Positions 8,100-17,399 of a stretch of 64,000 nt of DNA are shown one piece after another. The notes under the pieces were generated by a model, which was not told the origin of the DNA, made no database searches, and was given only the letters and a program-made list of their open reading frames with translations. This DNA is from an uncultured Planctomycetaceae bacterium. GTDB taxonomy: Bacteria > Planctomycetota > Planctomycetia > Planctomycetales > Planctomycetaceae. Position numbers and translations under genes: made by a program. Location of the stretch: positions 1 to 64,000 of the forward strand of contig CALSLT010000038.1 of assembly GCA_943787265.1 (NCBI GenBank), read 5' to 3'. Position 1 is the first letter of the stretch. Every line of letters starts with the position of its first letter.

Positions 8100-11000
8100 A
8101 TGCTGGACCGAATCTCGCGACTGGTCGGCGATCTGGTTTACCAGGAATGTGAGCAGTTGCTGGAAGTCGACACGCTGGCACAACTCGCCAGCTTCGCGCC
8201 GGGGCGACTGTGTTCTCGATTTGCCGAACGCGACGCCGAAATTGCGTTGCCGTCCGCTGAAGACACCAGTTGTGCGGTCCTGTTTGCAGACATCTCGGGT
8301 TTTACCAGCTTGACCGAACGGTTGGCAGAAAAAGGCGCGGTCGGTGCGGAAGAACTGACCGTCGCACTGAACCGCTACTTCGGCCAGCTCATTGACATTA
8401 TTGACGACTTCGGCGGCGACGTGCTGAAGTTTGCGGGCGACGCGTTGCTGGCGACGTTCGAAGATCGCCGCGAGGGCGAAGATTTAGCTGATGCCTCAGC
8501 ACGAGCGACGGCTGCCAGCCTGGTCATTCAGCAACAGATGCTCGACTTTCCCGAAGTCGAAGGGACGAAACTGTCGCTGAAGATTGGCCTGGCCGCTGGC
8601 GACCTGAGGATGCTGCATCTTGGCGGTGTGTTCGGGCGTTGCGAACTCTTGATGGTCGGCGAGCCGCTGCGAGAACTGGGTGATGCCAACGACCTCGCCG
8701 GACCGGGTGACATCATCGCCGCGGCCAGTCTGTGGCAACGGATTGACAAACTGGCGGACGGATCGCCACTGCAGGATGGCGCGGTTCGTGTGGGATCGCT
8801 GAGCCGTCGGGCTGATGAATTCAAATGTTCGGATTCCAACGGACAGTCGATGCTGACGGAAGCGCCGTTTCGAGCGGACTCGATCGCGGCCATCCGTGGT
8901 TACATTCCAGCGGCGATCTACTCGCGACTCGCCGCAGGTCATACCGATTGGCTGGGAGAGCTCCGGAAAGTTACGGTCGTCTTCGCGAACCTGCCAGGGT
9001 TTAACATTCACACTCGGCTGGACGACGCTCAGAAAGTGATGACCACGCTTCAGCAAACGATTTATCACTTCGAGGGCAGCCTGAACAAGCTGAGCGTTGA
9101 CGACAAAGGTGTGTCACTGCTGGCCGGTTTTGGTCTGCCGCCGGTCGCTCACGAAGACGACGCCGCACGAGCCATCGGAGCGGCACTTGCTCTCAAAGAA
9201 AAGATCAACGAGTTGGGCTGGGAGTGTTCGATTGGTGTGGCCACCGGGCGGATTTTCTGCGGTGCGTACGGGAACGAAGAACGCCGCGAATACACAATGA
9301 TCGGCGACACGGTGAACACGTCGGCTCGTCTGATGCAGGCGGCAAAGCGAGGCATCCTGACCGATCAGTCGACGCATGCCGCAGCGATGTCGCAGTTTGA
9401 TTTCGCAACGCTCGATCCGCTTTCCATGAAGGGGAAGAAAGAGCCCGTTGCGTGCTTCCGCCCGATCCAACGTCGAGCCGCCACTCGCAAGACATCGGCG
9501 CGGCAGGTGACAGTCTTTGGTCGAAAGCCGGAGCGGGAATTGTTCAGGGAGCTGCTGCTGGACCTGCTCGATCGAGATCAGCGTTCGTTGCTTCTGCTGG
9601 AAGGCGATGCGGGAATTGGTAAGTCGCACATTGCTTACGCGTGTGCTCAGCAGGCCAAAGTGCAGGGATGTCGGATTCTGCACGGTCATGGTGATGCCAT
9701 CGAGCAATCGACACCGTGGTTTGCCTGGCGATCGGTGATCGAAGAGATTCTGGACGTCGACACGCTGCCCCAAGCACCGGGTGAACTGGAAGCGGCAGTC
9801 TGCTCGCGAGTTGAACTCGATGATGAACTGAAGAATCTGCTGCCGCTGATGTCGTCAGTGCTTCCGCTCGGCTGGACCGAGAACGAGTGGACGTCACAGA
9901 TGAAAGGGGCGATTCGAGCCGACAATACGAACCGGCTGCTGGCACGGATCCTCGAACATGCCGCTCAGCAGAAACCTTTGATTGTGCTGCTGGAAGATTT
10001 GCACAACTTCGATTCAGCTTCTCTGGGGCTGCTGCGAGTGGTTGCCGGCCGCGTGGATCGGTTGCTCAGTGTGGTGACTGCACGGCCGCTGCCTCGCCCT
10101 TTGCCAAAGGAACTACAAGCAGTTCTGGACGAAGCCTCGTCGCACGAAATGGTTCTGGGCCCGTTGGCTGCCGATGATTCGGTCAGGCTGGTTGAGCGGA
10201 TTCTCGGAGCAGAACGTCTGCCACGGCCGGTTGAAGAACTCGTCCGAACCCGCACGAACGGGCAGCCGCTTTACGTTGAAGAACTGGCTTACGCGTTGCG
10301 TGATACGAAAACAGTTTGCGTCGTCGATGGTGCCGCGAAGCTTGTCGAGGATCTTGACGAGTTCGAAGCTCGCGAGGTTTCCGGGTCGCTGGAAGGCGTG
10401 ATCATTAACCGTGTTGATCGCCTGCCGCCTCCCGAGCAACTCACTCTGAAAGTCGCCAGTGTCGTCGGTTACGAATTTGGATCGTCGTTGCTGCACGACG
10501 TGTTTCCGATTGAAAAGGAACGCCAACATCTGGAGACGTACCTTGCTTCGCTCGATCATTCGAAGCTGATTCGTTCGGTGGCCGGTGACGACGAGTCCGA
10601 GCACTCGTTTCGAAACCGCACCTTACGCGACGTGGCGTATAACCTCGTTCTGGTCAAGCACCGAACCGAGTTGCATGCCGAAATCGCGGCCTGGATTGAG
10701 GACAAGCATGCGGCCGATCTGGACGGTCAGTACCCGCGTTTGGCAGAGCATTGGCAACAGGCTGGCAATTTGTTGAGGGCGATCGAGTGTCTGGAATCGG
10801 CCGGGCAGAACGCACTGATCAACAATGCAAATCGCGAAGCGGTGACGTTTTATCGAAAGACGCTGGAGCTTGCTGAGCAAAGCTCGGAATCGTTTGACAG
10901 GATCAGAGAAGGGCGATGGCACCGAAAGTACGGTGAGGCTCTGTATCGCGTCGGCGAGGTGCCGGCGAGTATGCGGGAACTTCGCAAGGCGTTGCGATTG

Positions 11001-12260
11001 CTCGGGCATGCGGATTCAGAGTCCGTTGTTGGGCAACTGCTCAATGGCAACGTTGAGATGCTTCGGCAGTTTGCCACTCGCATTCGTCGTCGATTTACGA
11101 AAGTCGCAAAGGCTGCTCCGAGTGAGGCCTTGCTGGAGTCGATCCGTGCGTATGAGCGACTGGTCGAGATCCAGTACCAGCGGACGGACATGCCGGCGTT
11201 TCTGCTGGCCACCTTTCGGTCGCTGAACCTTGCGGAGCGATACGGATTCAGCCCGGAACTCGCACGTTGCTACTCGAACGTTTCGGCGATGACCAGCGCG
11301 ATGATGATCCCGAAATCGGCCGATCGCTATACCGAACGGGCCAAGCGAGTAGCGGCAAAGGCCGGTGAACTTTCTACAACGGCGTACGTGCAGACGATCA
11401 ATTCGGTCCATTTCATTGGTCAAGGCAATTGGGAAGCCGCGCGTGAAACACTCGATGCGGCTCTTGAGTTATGTACGTCGATCGGAGATCACCGCCGCTG
11501 GTCTGAAGCCACCGCCTTGACGATTAACCTTTCGTGCTGGAACGGCGAATGGAATCGACTCGCCCGGCATGCTCGAAAGCTTTGTGACGCCGCTGACACG
11601 GGGCTTGGCATTCAGGTCGCGACATGGGCGTACGGTTGGTTGTTGTGGGTAGAGTCTGCAAGGGACCCGCATAGTGCTGCCGTATCTGCTGCCGAAGTCG
11701 AACTTAGACACTGGCTGGACGCTGACGAAGAACTGGCACTCGCCGACGAAGTGCTCGCCCGCGGTGGGCTGTTATTCGCACATTTGCGACGCGGCGAGTT
11801 GTTTTCCGCCTTGGGGATTGCTGATCAAATTGAAAATGTCATCGGCAACGCGCAACCAGTTGCTGTGTATCTTCTGCCCGTTTATTCGGCGCTGGTCGAT
11901 CTCTACGCCGCGATTTACTCAGCCGAGACTGACAGCGGCATCAAACGAAAAATGATGAGCCGTCTGCGTCGCATGCAGCGACGATTGGCGATCTTCAGCG
12001 TTGTGATCCCGATTTCGAGTCCGTTGAAAAGTCTGTGCGATGGCCGCATCAGTTTGTTGAAGGGACGAACGTCTCGTGCACGTCGATCGTTCCGCAAAGG
12101 TCTTCAAGTGAGCGAGCGATACCGCATGCCGTATTTTACAGCGATGCTTGAGGCCGACTTGGCATTGCTCAGTGGGACGGAATCGGAAAGTCGACAGTTG
12201 ACTGTTGCCGCACAGGACCGACTGGTTCGTCTTGGTATTGCGAAACCGGCAGAGTCATGA
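8100..12260 (+). CDS. ADCY10-like adenylyl cyclase: two class III cyclase domains, AAA ATPase, TPR region
   Basis: 1386 residues in the visible open frame. The first cyclase domain (about residues 57-240) has both metal aspartates, LFADISGF and LKFAGDALLATF, and the purine-site lysine before FAGD. The second domain (about 285-450) has FANLPGF, where Asp is replaced by Asn, plus DKGVSLLAGFG and GRIFCGAYG, so it is probably a regulatory partner. A P-loop GDAGIGKS follows at about 502-510, then an STAND/AAA-like ATPase (LIVLLEDLHNFDS is its Walker B) and a long helical TPR-like C-terminus with no membrane segment. The layout is that of soluble, bicarbonate-sensitive ADCY10. Expected role: ATP to cAMP in the cytoplasm. 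The true N-terminus probably lies upstream at 7830. Its stop overlaps the converging RND gene. Confidence 0.88.
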   Translation: MLDRISRLVGDLVYQECEQLLEVDTLAQLASFAPGRLCSRFAERDAEIALPSAEDTSCAVLFADISGFTSLTERLAEKGAVGAEELTVALNRYFGQLIDIIDDFGGDVLKFAGDALLATFEDRREGEDLADASARATAASLVIQQQMLDFPEVEGTKLSLKIGLAAGDLRMLHLGGVFGRCELLMVGEPLRELGDANDLAGPGDIIAAASLWQRIDKLADGSPLQDGAVRVGSLSRRADEFKCSDSNGQSMLTEAPFRADSIAAIRGYIPAAIYSRLAAGHTDWLGELRKVTVVFANLPGFNIHTRLDDAQKVMTTLQQTIYHFEGSLNKLSVDDKGVSLLAGFGLPPVAHEDDAARAIGAALALKEKINELGWECSIGVATGRIFCGAYGNEERREYTMIGDTVNTSARLMQAAKRGILTDQSTHAAAMSQFDFATLDPLSMKGKKEPVACFRPIQRRAATRKTSARQVTVFGRKPERELFRELLLDLLDRDQRSLLLLEGDAGIGKSHIAYACAQQAKVQGCRILHGHGDAIEQSTPWFAWRSVIEEILDVDTLPQAPGELEAAVCSRVELDDELKNLLPLMSSVLPLGWTENEWTSQMKGAIRADNTNRLLARILEHAAQQKPLIVLLEDLHNFDSASLGLLRVVAGRVDRLLSVVTARPLPRPLPKELQAVLDEASSHEMVLGPLAADDSVRLVERILGAERLPRPVEELVRTRTNGQPLYVEELAYALRDTKTVCVVDGAAKLVEDLDEFEAREVSGSLEGVIINRVDRLPPPEQLTLKVASVVGYEFGSSLLHDVFPIEKERQHLETYLASLDHSKLIRSVAGDDESEHSFRNRTLRDVAYNLVLVKHRTELHAEIAAWIEDKHAADLDGQYPRLAEHWQQAGNLLRAIECLESAGQNALINNANREAVTFYRKTLELAEQSSESFDRIREGRWHRKYGEALYRVGEVPASMRELRKALRLLGHADSESVVGQLLNGNVEMLRQFATRIRRRFTKVAKAAPSEALLESIRAYERLVEIQYQRTDMPAFLLATFRSLNLAERYGFSPELARCYSNVSAMTSAMMIPKSADRYTERAKRVAAKAGELSTTAYVQTINSVHFIGQGNWEAARETLDAALELCTSIGDHRRWSEATALTINLSCWNGEWNRLARHARKLCDAADTGLGIQVATWAYGWLLWVESARDPHSAAVSAAEVELRHWLDADEELALADEVLARGGLLFAHLRRGELFSALGIADQIENVIGNAQPVAVYLLPVYSALVDLYAAIYSAETDSGIKRKMMSRLRRMQRRLAIFSVVIPISSPLKSLCDGRISLLKGRTSRARRSFRKGLQVSERYRMPYFTAMLEADLALLSGTESESRQLTVAAQDRLVRLGIAKPAES

Positions 12261-15200
12261 TGAGGAATGGGGCGGGGGATGTCTCAAGATTGTCCGCGTA
12301 GCAAGCTGTTTTGCGTCGAGCGCCAGGCTGAAGAGGGTTGGGACGAGGGCCAGGGTGAAGATGGTTGAGACCACCAGGCCTCCGAGGACGACGCTTCCCA
12401 GGCCTCGGTAGAGTTCGCTGCCGGCTCCGGGGAAGAGGACAAGGGGGAGCAGGCCCGAGGACCGTCCGTGAGAGTTGTCATGAAGATTGGTCGGACTCGT
12501 GTGCGGACGCTTTCGAGGATTGCCTGGTTGGGTTCAAGGTTTTGCTCGCGGATCAGGTTCAATGATTGATGGACGATGAGGATCGGGTTGTTGACGACCG
12601 TTCCGATCAGAATCACAAAGCCGAGCATCGTTAATACGTCGAGTGGCTGCAGGACGAACTGGTTGAGAACCTGCAGGCCGACGACACCGCCTACAGCTCC
12701 CAGCGGAACGCTCAGGATGATGACGAACGGGTAGAGCCACGATTCGAACAGAGCGGCCATCAGCAGGTACGTGATCAGCAAGGCCAGCAGCACGTTGAAT
12801 TGAAGCGCCTCCCAGGTGGCGTTCAGTTTGTCCGCCGTTCCGGCAAGCTCGATTCGATAGCCGCCGTCGAGCTGACCACTGCTTTGCATGGGCCGAACGA
12901 TCTCGTCGCGGATTTTGATCATGGCCTCTTCGAGCGGCATTTCCGGCGGCGGCGTTACCTGAATCGTGATCGCGCGTTGGCGTTCACGATGATTGATCTG
13001 TTCGGGGCCGCTCTTCATTGTCACTTCGGCCAGTGCACCCAGCGGAATTGTTTGTCCCATTGGTGTGGAAATCGGCAGGGCTTCGACATCCTGAGCGTTG
13101 CGGACCGTTTCATCCCGGCCTTTGATCGTTAAATCGATCTTGTCCCCCCCGATGAAGTAGTCACCGGCGTAAGCACCATCGATCAACGCATTGGCGGTGT
13201 AGCCAAGCTCGTTCGCCGACATCCCCATTTCTGCTGCCTGGATAAGATGCGGCTCGATGTGGACTTCCGGGCTGGAAAGGTCGAGGCTTGGAATCGGTCT
13301 GGATTGAGTTGTGGGAGGAAGTAGTCCGCGTACCTGTCCGAAGATTTGACCGCCTAGACCGACGAGGTTTTGCAAGTCCGGTCCCGTGATTTCGACGTCG
13401 ATCGTGCGTCCGCTTTCCAGACCGCCGGCAAACAGACTCGACTGGCTGGCGACGCCGAATGTGCCTGGCAGTTGGCTGGTTGCACGCTGAATCAGTGGGA
13501 TGATTTCTGCAGCTCGTTCTTCCTCGTACGCTCGCAAACCCATGAAGACGCTGCGGCCTCGCGCGACGAAAAAGAAGTCGCCAATGACCGGGCCGTCAAG
13601 TTGGGCGGCCTCTTCACTGCCGGGCACGGCGTCCCAGTAAGGGCGAAGATTGCCTTCGACGGTTTGCCCAAGCTCCATCAGTTGATTCAGGTTGTAGCCT
13701 GGCGGCGGGAGCAGGATGGCGAAAATCAGGTTGCGGTTTCCGTTCGGCAGGTACTCGACTCGTGGCCAGAACGTCCATGAACCGGCGATTGAAAATCCGA
13801 CAAGACCGACAGTTACTGCGAGGCGGCGGAATGTGCTGCGCTGCACCCACTGGTTGAAGCCGACGATCGAGTTGACGAAGTTCGAGCCGACGGAATTCAG
13901 TTTTCTGGCAAGGTAGCCAAGGCCTGCGGTGGACGTTGCTGATGAATTGCGAGGCGTCGAGTCGTCTCGGTGCAACAGCCGCGCGGACGCGGTTGAGATC
14001 AACGTCATTGACACAATGAGTGAAAGGCCGACGGCTCCGGTAATTGCCAGAGCGATGTCCTGAAACAGTTGCCCCGCTTCTTCCTGCACAAAGACGACTG
14101 GTAGGAACACGGCGATTGTTGTGAGCGTCGACGCAACCACGGCCCCAGAGACCTCAGCCGTTCCGTTGACGGCGGCGTCGAACGGGGCTTCACCCAATGA
14201 GAACCGACGATAAACATTTTCGAGAACGACGACAGCGTTGTCGACGAGCATTCCAACGGCAAAGGCCATTCCTGCCAGGCTGACGACGTTCAGCGATCGC
14301 CCCAGTAATCCGAGAATCAAAAACGTTCCGATGATGCTTGTCGGAATGGCGAGCCCAACGACCAGTGCTCCGCGTGCTGCCCAGAATCCGATGCCAACCA
14401 GCAGGGCAAGACAAACCAGGAAGAACCACGACGACACATAAGCCGCGGCCAGAGCGGACACGATGATCAGCGGAACGACGGCCAGCGTGCGGATGCCAAG
14501 GTGGAGGAACAGCATCAAAACGATCATCGTCAGCGCGCCGCCGATGAAGATATTCTGCTGTACGAGGTCGAGTGCCGAGTAGATGTACTCCGTCTCGTCG
14601 TAAACCTGGATCAGTTGCAGGCCCTTTGGTTTCAAAATTTGTTCGTCGATTTCCGTCCGCATTTCCCGCAGGCCGTCCATCACGTCCAGAACGTTCGCCC
14701 CAGTTTCGCGGATGCAGTTTACGGCGATGCTTGACTCACCAAATCTTCGCACGATCCCGTCCGGTTTTCTGAAACCGAGATTGATTTCGGCGACGTCGCG
14801 AACGTAAACGGGAACTCCGTCACGCACGGCGATCAATTGGTTGCCAACGTCTTCTGGAGATCGGAACTGGCCAAGAGTTCGGACGACCCAGCGTCGTTTG
14901 CCTTCCCAGAAGTCTCCAGCAGACGTGTCCTGGTTCTGTGCACGCAGGACGCGCCGCAAGTCTTCAATCGTAATCTGACGAGCGGCCAATTCTTCAGGAT
15001 CGACCAGAACCTGCATCTCGTCCTGCAGGCCTCCCAGGACGTTTGACTGTGACACACCGGGGACTCGTTCGAAGCGAGCTTCGATTTCGTCCTCCGCGTA
15101 CCGTCGCAGCTTTGTCACATTGATGCCTTCGTGAGGCAGCAGCACTTCGCCGATGGTTGCATGCTCTTTCGCCAGCAAACGGAGACGCAGCATGGCGAGG

Positions 15201-15727
15201 CCGACGTTGTGCGATTTCCTGACGAGGTCCAGCTTGTCCGCCAGGTCTGGGTGATCTTGCTGAAACTCGACGATCTGTTCGTCGGTCGGCATTCGAGTAC
15301 TAAGGATGAACCAGGCGATTGGTCGGTCCGAAGAATTCGAAGTCGAAATCACGGGTTGATCGGCTTCTTCGGGGTACTCTCGCACCTGCTGAAGCCGGGC
15401 GTTGACCTTCAGCAACGCTCCTTCCAAGTCCGTGCCGACGTGGAATTCAAGTTTGACCGTTCCTTGCGAGTCGGTCGCTTCGGAACTCAGCTTGGTTAGT
15501 CCTTCGACGCTTTTGAGCTGTTCTTCCTGCTCGATGATGATTTCGCGTTCGACTTCCTGCGGACTGGCTCCTGGCCATCGAGTCTGCACACTGATCGTCG
15601 GGCGTTGGACTTCAGGTGTCAGTTGAAGTGGCATGCGCACCAGGGCGACAGCACCAAAAAGTGCCACCAGCAGAACTCCGACCGTCACTTTGACTGGATT
15701 ATGAACAACCGCTCGGATGAGATTCAT
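12255..15727 (-). CDS. RND efflux permease (AcrB/MexB type), C-terminus frameshifted
   Basis: An inner-membrane proton-driven exporter. The N-terminus PVKVTVGVLLVALFGAVALV is the first membrane helix, and GMLVDNAVVVLEN is the TM4 region of RND pumps. About 1147 codons are open. After IFMTTLT the frame is lost; deleting one base near 12465 and one near 12454 restores TVLGLLPLVLFPGAGSELYR and a normal last helix with its stop at 12255. Two features are unusual: about 45 extra hydrophobic residues between TM2 and TM3 (VSSWFFLVCLALLVGIGFW), and an added charged stretch in the first porter region. The adaptor gene ends 6 bp upstream, forming a two-gene operon. No outer-membrane channel is nearby. 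The substrate is unknown. Confidence 0.88.
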
Positions 15728-15733
15728 TGGATG

Positions 15734-17077
15734 TTATTGCCCGACCGCAGCGGCTCGTGGCACGGCAAGAGGATCAAGTGTCTCGGTGATAGCGACGTCC
15801 TGCCCCGGTCTCAGACGCTCGTTTCCTCGAACGACGACAAGCTGCCCAGCTTTGATCGGACCTTTGATTTCGATGAGACGACCTGCGGACGCTCCCATTG
15901 AAACGGGAACAGGTCGAACCTTGCCGGTGTTGGTCATTGAGCCGGCAGTCGATTTGTCGTCGATCGGATCGTTGATGTCCGGAACGGTCGCGTCGACGAC
16001 AAACACCGTCGGCGAGGGGCCGCCCAGAACGAGGGCGTCTTTGGGGATCAGTAGTCCTTTTCGTTTAGCACCGGTTGGGACAACCGCTCGCGCGATCATG
16101 CCTGCTTTGATCATCGGTGACTGGTGCTTCGCAGCGTTGTTCAGGATCGGATTACTCACTCGCACTTTCACTGGAAACGTGCGGGCGCGGATGTCTGCTT
16201 GTGGGATGATCGAAGAAACGTTTCCGGTCACTCGCAGGTTGGAAAGGGCGGTGATTTCGACAGAAATCTCATGGCCGATTTGAATGTGGGCGACGTGAGA
16301 TTCCCGGACGTTGACCAGCACGTCGACTTCGTTCAGAGCAACGACGTCGGCAACCAGATCACCCTGCTTAATCCATTCACCCTGCTCGGTATGCTCAGCG
16401 ACAACGAAGCCATCGAACGGAGCGACAATCGTGTACTTACGAACTCGTGACTGAAGATTTCGAACGATTGCATCCTGCATGGCCATGCGAGCTTTCGCCT
16501 GCAGAATTTTCTCGGCCCGTGGACCCGCGACAACGAGCTTCCAGTTTTCTTCACCCTGTCGAAACACCTGTTGTGCGGCTTCGGCTTCAGCTTCAATTTC
16601 GTGCAGCTCTTCTTCGTTGAACGCACCTTTCTCGAACAGGTGTGTCGCTCGCTGAAGCTGAGCAAGCCGGAAGTCATGAAATGCCTTCGCGGCCTTCTTA
16701 CGAGCGTCTGCGGCGGCCAGTTCTTCCGGCCGCGCGCCGTTTTCAAGTTCGGTTAGATCATGCTTTTTGAGCAGCAGCTCGGCCTGGGCGGCATCCAGTT
16801 CCAGGTTGATCGTTTCAGTCAACAACTGGGCGAGCGGTTGCCCCTTCGTCACGAAGTCTCCCTCGTTGATCGGAAACGACTGAACGCGGCCATCGACCGC
16901 GCTGCCGACCGAGCTTTGCCGCGAAGCGACCACGGTGCCGATGTAACTTTGCACGGCGTCCACATCCGCATGCTGTACCACTGAAACAGCAACGGGCGCA
17001 GGCCCAGGACCTTGCGCGCGAGCATCCGTCATTGTCAGCATCGTCGCACAGAGCAAGAAAAACAGTCGAATCATCAT
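15734..17077 (-). CDS. RND periplasmic adaptor (membrane fusion protein, HlyD/AcrA type)
   Basis: 447 residues with the signal peptide MMIRLFFLLCATMLTMTDARA. Order of parts: a barrel-sandwich half (VDGRVQSFPINEGDFVTKGQ), an Ala/Glu-rich alpha-helical hairpin (about residues 95-200), a second lipoyl half (YTIVAPFDGFVV), then beta-barrel and membrane-proximal regions. These domains bridge the permease to an outer-membrane channel. ATG at 17077 with AGG about 10 bases upstream; the next codon is also ATG. It precedes the permease in the same operon. The hairpin is of moderate length, typical of efflux rather than type I secretion adaptors. Confidence 0.88.
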   Translation of the reverse strand: MMIRLFFLLCATMLTMTDARAQGPGPAPVAVSVVQHADVDAVQSYIGTVVASRQSSVGSAVDGRVQSFPINEGDFVTKGQPLAQLLTETINLELDAAQAELLLKKHDLTELENGARPEELAAADARKKAAKAFHDFRLAQLQRATHLFEKGAFNEEELHEIEAEAEAAQQVFRQGEENWKLVVAGPRAEKILQAKARMAMQDAIVRNLQSRVRKYTIVAPFDGFVVAEHTEQGEWIKQGDLVADVVALNEVDVLVNVRESHVAHIQIGHEISVEITALSNLRVTGNVSSIIPQADIRARTFPVKVRVSNPILNNAAKHQSPMIKAGMIARAVVPTGAKRKGLLIPKDALVLGGPSPTVFVVDATVPDINDPIDDKSTAGSMTNTGKVRPVPVSMGASAGRLIEIKGPIKAGQLVVVRGNERLRPGQDVAITETLDPLAVPRAAAVGQ

Positions 17078-17399
17078 GCCGCATAACCTTGAAGAGAATT
17101 CCGGAGTGGTGTGATTCTCGGAGCAGAGGCGGCGATCCGCTACTCACGGTCAAAAGTTTTTCACCGATGATGCCATTGCGTTTGGGAGCGTGTGACTTGA
17201 TCGGTTGAGTATATCGGAGTCCGGCTAGCGGGCCGATCGATTGTCGGTCGGCGTGACCGACGGCTTCCATTCTGCGACGATCCGCTTTAAAGGCGTAGTT
17301 ATCGCAGAGTAATCATTGGGTCGGTCAGCTTTGCCACAAAACAAGGTGGGCGAGGCACTGACACTCCTGGAGAAAAATCAGTCATAAGGATTTTAATAG
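17078..17399. promoter_or_regulatory. Divergent promoter region between the RND adaptor and propeller-amidohydrolase genes
   Basis: 322 bases with no credible gene. AAGGA at 17386-17390 is the ribosome-binding site of the rightward gene, 9 bases before its ATG. The TCGATTGTCGGTCGG/CCGACGGC stretch around 17238-17262 has weak self-pairing. No convincing -35/-10 pair was identified, so regulation is not inferred. Confidence 0.35.
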
